Source of the DNA: Synanceia verrucosa
Taxonomy: Eukaryota > Chordata > Actinopteri > Perciformes > Synanceiidae
NCBI GenBank assembly: GCA_029721515.1
Contig: CM056561.1
Span: forward strand, 18,458,635 to 18,522,634
Direction of reading: 5' to 3'
Length of the DNA: 64,000 nt
In this document: positions 24,901 through 37,829 of the stretch, piece after piece
Position numbering within the stretch: position 1 is the stretch's first letter
Layout of the letters: each line of letters starts with the position of its first letter
Program-made: the position numbers and the translations under genes
Notes under the pieces: generated by a model
What the model was told of the DNA's origin: nothing
What the model saw: only the letters and a program-made list of their open reading frames with translations
Database searches by the model: none

Positions 24901-27900
24901 AAAGTTTAGTACAAGGACTTAAGAGCAAAAACTAAATCAACATCACTGTTGGTAAGAAAAGTGCATAATTCTGCTTGCTTGATCAATCTCTCGATCAATA
25001 CAGAGAAATGATACTTCTTTCATGATCATTTACTCTCAGTTACAGTCATCACAGCCTCCCCCCTGAACTCTGTCACTATATAGAGCTCTACTGTTATTTT
25101 ATCACATGTGCACAGAGAAAAAAATCCTCATGTTATTAAAACAGAACAGTCAGCTCGGATTTAATTCACCATGAACAGGCTGCTTCACTCTATATAAGAC
25201 AAATTGGCATTATAACCCCTTCATGTTTATTATGGAAGCCCTGAGAGGCTAACGGGAAAAAACTACTGTAATCAAAGTCTGATTCAAATTGTTTTCCCTC
25301 CTGTGAAAATAGGTAAAACAATAAACATAGTGCAAAGTAAAGACTTGGCAAAAAACAGTGTTAGTTGTGGAAGTAGTCATTTTGGCCAAAAGGATAGCAA
25401 AAGCATTCGTGTTTTCCTCCAGGTGAGTTTAAACTTCTCCATGCACTCTGCAGGTACATACATTATCTGTTAGCAAGTTATGTAAATCAAAACTCAGCTG
25501 CAAAAAAACACACCAAAACCTTTTTCCACCGTTTTCACAAAGTAACTCGATCCAGAAAAAAATCTTTTTTAAACCCTGTTTATCATCTGTATATATGAAC
25601 TATTATGATCTATAAACACCGGAGAGACAACTTATTGTAGATCAGAATTATTATCGGTCACTTGCCTCTCAGAGCTTCCCTAGTTTATCCAATGACCACT
25701 AGTTTATCTCCTAATCTGCTGTTGCCATGGCTGCTGTTGCCATGAAGAAAAATCCTGCTAGAGACACAATCAAAGCTGAAAAGAATTTAAAACACCATGT
25801 TGATTAAAAAAAGACTAAATTAAAGGAATTAAAGATGAGCTTCAGGGGTCTCACCATACATCCATCTGCATCTGTATATTAATTCAACACTCAATGATCT
25901 AATCATATATATCACATATATCTTTAAGATTATCTTTTCATTTTGAAATGACGACTTGTGTACTCATTAATTTGTTTTTTTCTTTACATGTCTGGAAGAG
26001 TGCATTTATTGATATGAATGAAGTTGTGTTAATACTGAGCCCAAAATCATATCCTGGCAGTGTTTGTGATATCAGCACATACTGCATCATCATGAAATCT
26101 TTGATTTACACCCCTAGGAAGATTATGTAGCAAATTATAAAATCTGAATTAAAGCTCAAGTTTAGTTAATTTTGACTCACAAAGTTTTTATGTATCTTCA
26201 ACTTTTTGTCAAAGACCCAGTTGTTTTTTTAAGTAATTTACAAATATTATTATGCTAATTCATGCTGATCTAAGCTGTAGAAGTGCTCATGTACCATTTT
26301 CTAAGGAGAAACACTGGATGGAACCTTTATTTAAAGAAAACAATTCTTTTCCACGAAGCACTACGACAACTCAGTCATGTGATGAAATTAAACCTAGAAT
26401 TATTGGAACAATAATGTAGCAGGTCTTTGGTTCAGAGCACCCTGTACCCTCAAAAACTTCCAAACAAAAGAAAGAACAAAGTTCTTGAATACAGTGCTGA
26501 TGATTATGATTGAAGTTAGTGGTCTACTGATCGTTTGATAAAACTGCTGCTGGATAATATTTTTTTAAACAGTGGCTAACCCCTCCCTGGCAGTGATTTT
26601 TCAACTCTGCTATGATTGGACTGTTGAGCACCTGACAAAGCTCATAAGGAGTTGGTCAAATCTTATGTGACATCTTTGACAGGAGGTTTACACTGAGTCT
26701 GTGTGATCCTGAGTGAGGAGCCGACTGCTGTGGTCAGCAAACTGTGCTGGGGAGATGAATGACATTGAATCTGATGTAGAGTTAGAAAAAATTAATCTGA
26801 CGGTGAGAAAACAGGAAGAAGCGATGAACTTCAAGCTCTCCGTCTCTCTGTGTCACTCATATGTCTACTGGCACCCCCTGCACTGGTTTTACCCTGCTGT
26901 TTAAACCTGACTGGACCTGATTCTAGCACTCTGCTATATTGAGGCAGATAAACTCCTGAATGCATCTCTTATACTGCTGCTCAGTGGGGCTGCTGATTGG
27001 GTATTGACCTGGCTGTCCAAACGGTCCCTCCGACTCCCTCATCTCCTCATTCATCCTGGCCAGACGCAGCCTGAAGGAAAGAAGGACGGGGTGTTAAAAA
27101 CACTCAAAGGTCAAGAATCAACTGAAAACTTTATGTATATAAATGAACCTACAGTGTGACTATATCTGCATTGGCTTGCTGTACAGCTATACTCAAAGGG
27201 TCTTGGCCGTCCTCATCTCCGTCGTTCTGTGTCGCACCCCGTTTTAGGAATAAACACACCTGCCTGAGACATACCAGGGAAACACAGATAAATCACAGGT
27301 CTGTGTTACATATCTAGCTCGCTGCCATAAAAAAGGCAGCTGCAAACAACGGGCCAAACGCAAGAGCAGTTTAGTATTTCTTATCCTAAATCTCATTCAC
27401 AAAACTGCACCATCTGGTCATAACTTGCTCATTCCAGCCTGACGAAAGTCACCTGTTCATGAGGAGGCATGCGTTCATGAAATTTGATCATTTGATTAAT
27501 CACCATCCACCTAAATTTGCCATATATGGCTGTCTTTGTTTGTATCAAGGTTTCATTCACAAAAATCTTGTCATATTATAAAAGGAGTGAAAATTTCCAC
27601 ACTGCTGAGCTTCTAGTCCTGTCAAGATTACACAAGTGGGTGTGATTAGTGGCAAAGTCAAATATACTTTGTGTGTGGAAATTAAATTCCAAATTATTCA
27701 GATTTAGGCATTATGATTAAGTCACGCAAGTGTTTTTCCTCATCTGTTCATGACTTATCTCTGGACCACTCATCGATTATTGTTCATTCGATAAAAGAAG
27801 TATAAAAACAGAAGTTTATGCCACAATTTCAGATAACTGGTTCTTAAGATAAGATAAGATAAACCTTTATTCATCCCACAGAAGGGGAAATTTGCATGCA

Positions 27901-30900
27901 GCCAGTTGTGCCTTCAACAAAGCATGTTTTATTGAAATATGAGTGAACACAAATGCTACAGCCTGCAGTAAAAAGCTACTTCCTGTCTCATGACTCACCC
28001 CGTGTGTCCCAGATATGTGGCATGATGCAGGGGGCCCCTCCCTCTCGCATCCGTTTGGTTGACGTCAGCAGCGTTCTGGAGCAGGAACTCGCAGGCGATC
28101 AAAGAACCCTAAAATAAAGCAACACCTCTAGTGCTTTTGGTTTGGCATGATGCAGAATTTACACAATAATTTTTTTGTCACCAGCTATTCAACTGCTCAA
28201 CTTCAGAGGCAGCAGAGGTTGAGATATCCTGACTTTTATGGGCCAAGCTCCAAAAACAGCATCCTGCACTTCTCATAATGCAATTCAATAAACTTTCCAT
28301 AATGCAATTCAATAGCATCTTAATTAAATTAAACATCCTCTGACTGCACAAACAAACTAATGTTGCATTGTAGTCAACTCAGGGAAAACTGGACTTCACG
28401 AAGAAGCAGTTGTCAAACGAAGCGACAGGTAAATGGTAAACCATCACCTAAAAGGCAACGCAAATCTTACTGGCACAAAAGTTATTAGATAAAAACTTGA
28501 GTGCCATAAACACATACAGTATATACATCTTTCTTTTTTTCAGCGGCAGAGACAAAAGAGCGTTCTTGTTTTTTTCATGATGAAAAAGAGAGTCGCTTTT
28601 TTCATTTGCACTATTCTGTGTTTTCGGAGTCGTAGTACAAAATATTCTGTGCATCATAAAAATGACTCAAAATGGCCAAAAACGCTGGCACAACACACTT
28701 TGGTTTTTAAAAAAAGGCTGTCACTCAATGAGTTAAAAATGACAAAGTCTGTCATGGCCAGCCATGTTTTTTTGTTTTTGTTTGATGTGATGCACCTGGA
28801 AATCTTAGAGGCTGGAAATCAGAACTCTCAACTGGGAAAATTAAAAAAAAAGCTGAGATAACCCTGATGACATCACTATGACGTCATCAGGGAGGATATT
28901 GTCACACACTTGTCAAAGCTCCTCCAGGCTTCCTCAGGATGTGAAACAAGCGTTTCCACAGGTGCTCATAAGTCATAACTAACCTTCATGCCTTTTTAAT
29001 GTGACTAAAATATTAACGAAGATGCTTCCCATGTGACTCATTCCTGGCACCGCTGAGTCGCCTCGCTGACTCACCCCGATCACTGCATGGATGAGGGGCG
29101 TCTTTCCTTCGTCCTCATCGTTGACCAAATTGACATCTGCCCCGTGGGCTAGTGCTTCAGCCATAACAGGCAGATTGCGGGCTTTCGAGGCCTTGCAGAG
29201 CAGCGCTCCGGGGTGAAGGTCCCTGATGTCTTCTGGGTCTGACGTCTCCGGCTCAGCCTCCAGCTCTGCTTCGCCGCTCGAGTCCTCCGAAACCTCGCAC
29301 TCTGAGGAGGGGTAAGCACACTGAGTACTCTTGTGAGATTTTTCCCCACTGCACATAACACCCAAGGGACCATCTGTTACTCATTGCTCCACTGGACTCA
29401 CCCTCTGTGACGCTGTCCACCACTGAGCCAAACACCAGGATGTCTGTGCTGCCATCTGTGCTGCCTCCCAACCCGCTGTCACTGCTGAGGCCTGCCGGAC
29501 CAGGAGACGCCACAACATGGACACATTAGTTACCTCTGTCCCTTTCTGGCTGATCAGAATTATAGCACAATCATGTAGACTGGGTGGCTGTAGCTCAGTG
29601 GGTAGAGTGGTTGAGTGAGACAGTGGAAAAAGCAAACACACATTTAGAACAGAGAGTTCTACGAGTCTACAGTTAAAGGCTTGGAATGGCCAGTGAATAA
29701 CAAACACGTTTTTGGGGGGAACAAGTCATCAAAATAGTAAGTGGCTTACTTCGAGGCCCAGATCCTGTGTCAAAGTAGGAGAAGAGAGAGTCCAGCTCAT
29801 CGGGACAAAACAGAGAGTCTCGTCTGAACTTAGCAGCTGCTGTGAGACAGAACACAGTTAAGTGGTGAGAAAGCAAAACAGAAGGTATTTTATCTAATAT
29901 AATGGTTGTTAGACCATTGATACTGTATCCTCATGTATCGCGTCACAGCGTGAAGCATCCAATTTACCTAAAGTAATTACTATTTTTTTTTTAAAATTAG
30001 CAGGCTACATTTTAGCCAATATTTGTTTAGATGTTGGCAAATCAGCTTGATATTATACTGAATTATTTATTCATCCATCCATCCATCCATCCATCCATCA
30101 ATTATCTACCCCTTATCCTACGTAGGATCATGGGGTTAATTATCTATTCCTGTTTTTAATTTGCTCATGCATGAAAGTATCACCACAGATGTCGAGTATA
30201 ACTGGATCTCAGTGATGGTTCTCAGGCAAGTTCTGGAGTTATTTTCCTCTGATTAACCAAACTCCTGCTATATCTGGAACACCAGCATGCATCTGACCAT
30301 CATTTTTGGCTAAAACTTCTTAAAGAAAGACATAGACACATGAGTCCAGGGAGAGATCCAGTCAAGTACCTGAGGAGAGGGTGGATGGGGAGGTGCTTCC
30401 AGGTTCTTGTCTGTATTTTCGTCGTGTTTTAGATACTGTGGTGGCACTGTTGTGTCTCCGGCACTTCTTCACGCTCCACCGCCGCTCTGACTTCCTCTCT
30501 CCATTGATGAGTATCTCGGTGGATCCCAGCTTCTTCAGGAATTTCTTCTCGACGTATTTTGCTTTAATCCAAGCCTCCTTCTCCTGTCTGCAACACACCA
30601 CAATGCATTTAACAGATTTAAAAAACGTACCGGATCATATTGACATAGTTCAGCCATATTTTATGAATTGCTACCTTGAACTGGATGGTAATGGCTTCTT
30701 TAGACCTTGTTCTTGGTATGAGCCTTCGTAGATGTGGTTGATGACACTGTTTCCCAGCTCACACATTAACTACAAAGGGAAGACAAAGAGACATGGTATT
30801 GAAAGTCTCCACTTAATTTTAAGGAATAATCTTTTTTTTTTTTTTTTTTAAGTCTTTTTCATTTTGGGAAATATCTTTATTAAGATTATTTTGCTGAGAG

Positions 30901-33900
30901 TTAGATGAGAAGATTGATATATGTGTCTTAGCATAAAGCATAAAGAACGGAAATAAACATACTCATCATTTCTTTGTTCACTCGTTTTTGTTTTTTTTCA
31001 TATTACCTTTTACAGAGCGAGGCTAGCTGTTTCACCCTGCTTCCAGTCTGTATTCTAAGCTAAGCTAACTTTCTCTTGGTTGTAGTTTCATATTTAAAAA
31101 AGGGGCACTGCTGAGACAAACTGTACCTTTAACAATTCTGGCTCCCATGAGTCCAGTGTGAGAGAGCGAACCTTTGAACAGTGAACTCCGAGACTCCTGT
31201 AATAACAAAAAACATACGAACATATATAAAAAATAGTCAAACGTTTCAGAGGTGAAAGTGACATAACTGTACTTTCTTGCAACTATAGGGCAACATATGG
31301 CAGCCAACTACAAGAAAACAGAGTTTATATAACAGGAAAGAGGAAGCTTTACAAATGAATCATACACATGGTGACCTAGCTGCAAGCATCTAACATCACA
31401 AGAGTTTCAGGCTGAGGGAAATGAGAGGGAGCGCTCTCAATGTCATGCAAATTACTGCGTTCCACCAATGAAGCTGTCTAGTATCCAAGCAACAGTGTAA
31501 AAAAACAAAACACTGATACTGTGTTTCTCCCCTTCATCACCCTGCATTGTAACAAGATGTCTGATCTCACTGTGAGAGGATGAGCCCCGAAAGGGAACAT
31601 GAATATTCAACAGGTGGAGACACACACTCGCTCACACACCGACAGGGATGAGGTTTGTGGTTACATCAGCGGTGATAACACAACTCTTGAGCTATATTTC
31701 TTTCCAACGGGGAGTTTGTAAACTAACATCAGTGAGTGTGACGTAACAGAACAGGAGATCTGAATGAGGATGTTCACCAGGATCTGATACCGACTCAGTT
31801 CATTCAGCGGCTTGTTCACTGTCTCATCTCTGCAGCTCGTGCCTCAAAGGAAACTCTCAATCAAAGCCTGATCCAATAAGCAATGTACCGTACTTTAATC
31901 CCTCCAGCGGTGTGTGTGTGTGTGTGTGTGTATGTGTGTGTGTGTGTGTGTGGCAGAACATGCTCAGACATAAGGCCAAAGTAACAGACAGTTGGCACCA
32001 CTTCCTGTCTTCAGTGGCAAACAGAAACACTGGCAGAGGTGGAAGAATCACTGACATGTTTTACTAAAAATCCCCCTCCACTCTGTTTTTGCTTATTGTT
32101 ACTTTAATGTTTCAACTTTATTGTGCCAGTTTACTACATTTGACACCAGAAGGTTGTTTTCAGTGTTTAATAGGTTTATTCATGTTTAAATAATACATAA
32201 AACTAATACACAAGACTAGGTGAAAAAATCATCAGAGAAAAAATAGTTTTTTTATTTTTATTTTTTTTTCTACTTTAAATCTTGTCTGAGGGAATGTTGA
32301 AGTTAACGTATCAGTAACTTCATTGGTAAAACTAAAGGATGCTAAAGTCCTCTTGTTTCCTTCTATACTCCACACATACTTCTTCCTCATCAAAACATTG
32401 AGTCTACATTGCCCACAATGCAATTCAACCTCAGCTAAGATAATCAGACTTCACAAAAATGCTTTACACAACTTTTTATACATATGCAGCAGTACTTCCA
32501 CAGACCTATACACCTGAAAGAGTTACCCTTGAAGTAAAAGCACATTAGAAGCATTACCCAATGTACATTAAGTAACAAAAGTACTGAACTCGTGTATTTA
32601 CGTTCTTTAAGTAGCATTTTCATGTTAGAGGGTCAAGGTGGAGCTGATTTGACCTACTTTTTATAATTGTGTTATTTTGCGCCAGTGAAAATCCAATTAA
32701 AAAAAATCTGTGATTTGTTATTGAGTCCCAGTTTTTCATAAAATTAGTAAGCAGCAATATAGTTAATTGCAACATGTTTCAAGAACCTTTCAGAAATTAG
32801 AGAAATTATCTTGAAATAAATGTGGATAAAAGGGATTCATTCTTGATTAAGACAGGTTGACACTGTAACACATTTTTTTCACTTGTTTTAAATAAATAAA
32901 ATACAGATAAATAGACTAAAATCTACCTGTGGATACCGGAGCACTCGATGCACAGCAGGATGCCCAGGTTGATGGAGGCCCAGCGAGGGTCGGCCTGGCC
33001 GCAGTCACAGCACTGCTCGTTCCCCGGCAGACACTGGATCCGCTGCAGGATGGTTTCCCCTCGAATGCTGCGCTCCCGTGGTTCACTGGCCGAATCGATG
33101 CTGCTGGTGGACGGAGATGCTGTTCTATCCAGATGCTTAAACATAAACGCACAAAAAGCCGCTCATTAGAATCACCAAAATACTTTAAAAGTATCGACAC
33201 CACACTTAAAATAATGTGTTACAAACAAAAGTTCTGCACAATGTATTGAATAGCAAATTTCCATTTTTCCACGTTCATTGTACAGGTTAAACAAACAAGG
33301 TATAACATCAATTTCTGAGCTTTAGACATGCTGATAGCCAGAATTTATAGCATACAGACTAGCTGTATAACCTTGTTTCCAGTCTTTATGCTACGCTAAG
33401 CTAACCGTCTACTGGTTGTAGCTTCCTATTTACCAGATAGAAATGGGAACGGAATCAATCTTGTCATGTTACTCAGCAAGAATGTGAATAATTGTACATC
33501 CCAAAATGTGCAACTGGTCTTTTAATGCTGTTGCCATTCTTGGGAAAACTAATTTTACAATTCAACATATTTTACAAATGTATCTTATACTTTAGAGGTC
33601 TGAATCTAATGTATAGATGTATAAATGAAGCATAAAATGGAACATCTCTGATGAGACACAAGTACCTCATGGTTGCACCTGACATACAGTACCTCAGTAA
33701 TTGTACTTTGTTACCTCCCACCACCGCGATGAAATGCAATAAAATGTTATAAACAAACAGTGAAATGTATTTGGACATGCTTTATGACCCAGACCTGTGT
33801 CTTACCTCTATATAGTAGGTGTCTGGGCTCTCTCTGTAGGCTGACGCAATGCTAGCTTGAACTGCTTGAATCCACACTTGTCTTAGCTTCTCAGACTCAG

Positions 33901-36168
33901 CCTGAAGCATACAGCTCCTGTAAAACAGGAAAATCAAAGTATCATAATCATAATTTACCTGCATAATCTAGGGTGAAATGCCAAATCAACAATATACAGT
34001 ATGCAAAGGGCACATTTTTATTTGCAGATCATCATATACAAACAACAATAAAACTAAACAACCATAATTTACTATAAAGGGCTTATATATCATAATGTAA
34101 GAAAGACAAATAGACAGATAGATACCAAATTTAATGTTTATCCATCCCATAGTTAGTTCTTACTTAGAGGGTGAGACGACCTCGAAGCAGAACCTCCTCT
34201 CGATGTCTTCACAGGGTTTTACAGAGCACAGCCGGAGGTCCTCCACCACCACCGTCAGGGAATCCTACAAATACAACAAACAACTTATCATTTCTCTGCT
34301 TATCAAAAAGCACCCTGAACACAACACAAACAGCTGCTCCCTCGTGATGATGTTTTTTTCCCCTTGCAGTTTAAAGCCTCAGAGGACTGATCATTAGATA
34401 TTCACACACACACTGCTGTCAAGCAGAGAAAAATGACCAGAAAGCAACACTGCCGGCTGCAGATTGAGCACTCAGATATAAGCAGAGATGTCCTGACTCA
34501 CAAACATGCCGTCGGGTGACTGATGATGGATTTCAGTAAAGAGCACCATAACGTTAAAAAACATTCAACGTGCCCCCTTCCATCACAGTTGCACTTAACC
34601 TCTGAGAGCCCGCTTTACCCCAGGGAAAGCTGATAGCTTCAGGATATATGGACTCGCCTTGAGCTTCTTCTGATAGACCAGCTGACTGTTCTGTATGGAG
34701 AACCACCGTCTAGAGAGAGGGAGGCAAGCAGATAAATAACTTATTTTAGATGGATATCCTTCCAGTCTTTAGGGGAGCAAAGGTGAATCACAAGCATCGG
34801 GTGAAATAGATTTTACTCTTGGCAACACAACATTGTGATTTATTACAGCGCTTCACATCAACAGCCTCACTGACCTCCAGAACCTGCCACAGAGGGACAG
34901 AAATAGGCTATATTACACACTACATAGAATTGTATTACGTATATCAAATAGTATTACAGTAATATTGTAAAATGGTTTTCTTGTACATTTTATTATAGTC
35001 CATAGCATTGTATTATTACTGCAGTGGTTTCCAAGGTCAGTGAGTTGGCTGTGGGCTACAAAAATAAAAAGATAAAAACCAGAGCAGAAACACCCCACAA
35101 GAGCTGCAGTCCTCTAGCCATCACTGTTTGGTGCTTGTCTAACGTTATGCTTGATCAGTGTATATACAGGTTACAGTATATACAGCATATACACAGCTTC
35201 ACCCAACTCATCTCATTTCCCTATAATTTATTAAATTAAATGCTTCACTTCTTTAATTCAACGAAGTCTAATCTTGTTTGTTTATCAACACAATGTTGTG
35301 CATAGCGTGATTTATTTTTTAATTTGATAACATAATACAACCTCTATTTTACCATCAAGTCACTGTGGATACTAATGTGACACAATACAGAATACAGAGA
35401 TTTTTTTCACCTATTCCAGGTCTTAAAGGCATTGCTGGCCCTCTTGAACAAGTAGCCCTCCATCACCACACCATTAGAGGCATCCACGTTGAACTCCACT
35501 TTAGAGTCGTCATACGAAAAGTCCTGAAAGGGAAGAAAGAGAGAGAAAGACATAAGAGCCCAATATTAACCATGGCTGCCATTACAAAAGTTGACACACC
35601 TTTTAATTGTCAAATGGGAAACAACACTTTTCTGCAGCGAAGAGGTTGCATATATGCATGCATGCTGTTCCTGGAATACCAGCAGCATTTGATATGCTCT
35701 GTACTGTAAGTACATACAGTGCATTAACCAACCGCAAAATCATGCACTGTGCAATGATGTAGAAAGTAACCGTCACATGTTCGTCCATGTACACATAAGA
35801 GTTGCATGCCATTTTACCACGTGGCCCATTGAGGCATTTCGTAACTCAACAGATGCGAGTGTGACGCAAATTATTACATAAACAGAATATGATTCACGTG
35901 AAATTAGCCTCCAACCTTTACACGACACATTGCTCTTAATGCTAACACTAGGTGGTACACAGGGCAGTCATTTCTAAATGAAGTTTTTAGGAAGCACAAA
36001 AACATCAGTGTTTTGATGTGAAAGAAGGCAAGAATGACACAGTACTGTATGTCTTGGGACTGATAATAAGAGCTAACATAATATGCAACATTCAACATTC
36101 TATGTATGCAGCACTTTGTCATCCCACCAGAGTCAATTTAGGCTGCATGCTTAAAATGCAGAGATGTA

Positions 36169-36215
<47 letters not shown>

Positions 36216-37781
36216 TATATACACACACACACACATATGTTTTTTTGAGTATCTGAATGTGTCTGCTGGAGTGACCCAAATAAAAACTGATCTTTCTTTG
36301 TTCACTCTCCTGTTTCATAATTGAATGTGTGTGTGTGTGTGTGTACATGCAGTAGCTCCCAGCACAACATCAACTACTTATCACATGTTTGAATAATAGA
36401 ACAACTCGCTCATATCATTGGTTTAACTTGGTAACGAATGGGTTGAATTACAGCAAACATGAGGCACCAGTTTTATGATATGGAACATGGACGTGCTCTA
36501 AATTTGGACTAAATTCAGTGTGTAACAACTGATTACAAACAAAACATGTCAGAAACAGCTGAATACTAATGAAACTAGAGGACAGAAAGAAACACTGGAT
36601 GGCATTAAAGACATGATGCATCTATTACTTACGAAAATAACAATACAATAATGAAACAGAAAAATTAAGAAAAAGGTCAAATACTACCCAAAATCTGCAA
36701 GAATGATTGCATTTTCTTTGCACTGATCCACCAGTGGGCATTAGATCACATATTTTAAAATATACACATGCGTCATTGAGTCTGAGGCTACACCTGAGAA
36801 CTTCAGATTTCAAAGAGCATACGTGTCACAGACAGCCTTCAACAGTGATATTAAAGTTAAACTGAAGCTCTGGATGTCTCCCTAAACAATCACAAAGTCA
36901 GAGAACCTCTTTATATAAAACTGAATATTATGATAACCAAATGAGAACATGCACTAAAGCAACAAGACAGCCGATGTGATGCAAATCAACCCACCAAACT
37001 GTGGTCCCACTGGCAAAAGATCTTCATTTTCAAACGTTTAGTGTGTTCCAACAACATCGAAGCACAAAAAAACATCAAAATTATAATAAAAATATATATT
37101 CATGTAAATAGGCTCCTGAAAAGCAGACGTCTCAGAGCAGAAGCATGTCTGCCTTCACTCTCTCACGGTGGAGGTTAACCCATCGTGTCGCTGCATTGCG
37201 GTGCGTAATTCCAGCACTGATATGTGTGCCATCCACTGCAGCCACCTGCCTGCTGCCCTGTGAGCCTCTCTGGGATTAGCACTCATTACCATACAGCTGC
37301 CAAAGTATCAGTGGCAGGGTGCTGCTAAAGAATAGTACAGTACAGTAATCTTTCTCTCAACCCAAAGACAAGCAGGCTGCTTTGACACTTCTGTGTCTGC
37401 TTCAGTTTTACAACTCTCTAAACACACCTCCTCACTGGGAGGTGGGAGTCTCAGTCCCTGTTGACCCAGAGGGAATCTATCTGGCAGGCAGCCCACATCA
37501 CCAAGCAAACACTACTCTAGATTTACCCTCTACTGTTTACCTCAAATCTCAATTCAGCTTACCTTCAGCTGTCAGATGCTTGTCTTTTTTTCCACACAAC
37601 ATCACAAACAGATGACAGAAAGGAGATGTGCACTCGATGTTACTCTGCAATCTCTCAAGCACACAACAAAGACCATCTATTTTTAATGATGTGACGTCAC
37701 ACGGACAAAAACTGAACATCTGTGAATTATTGAATGAGCTGGGAAAAGCGGTGACTTCCAAATGTTTGGAAGCAAATCGTG

Positions 37782-37829
<48 letters not shown>

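Noticed and set aside
29581..29616. tRNA-like stretch GGCTGTAGCTCAGTGGGTAG
   Set aside because: Only the D-arm/A-box half is present. No anticodon arm, T-loop (GGTTCRANNCC) or acceptor pairing follows, so it is at most a tRNA-derived repeat fragment.
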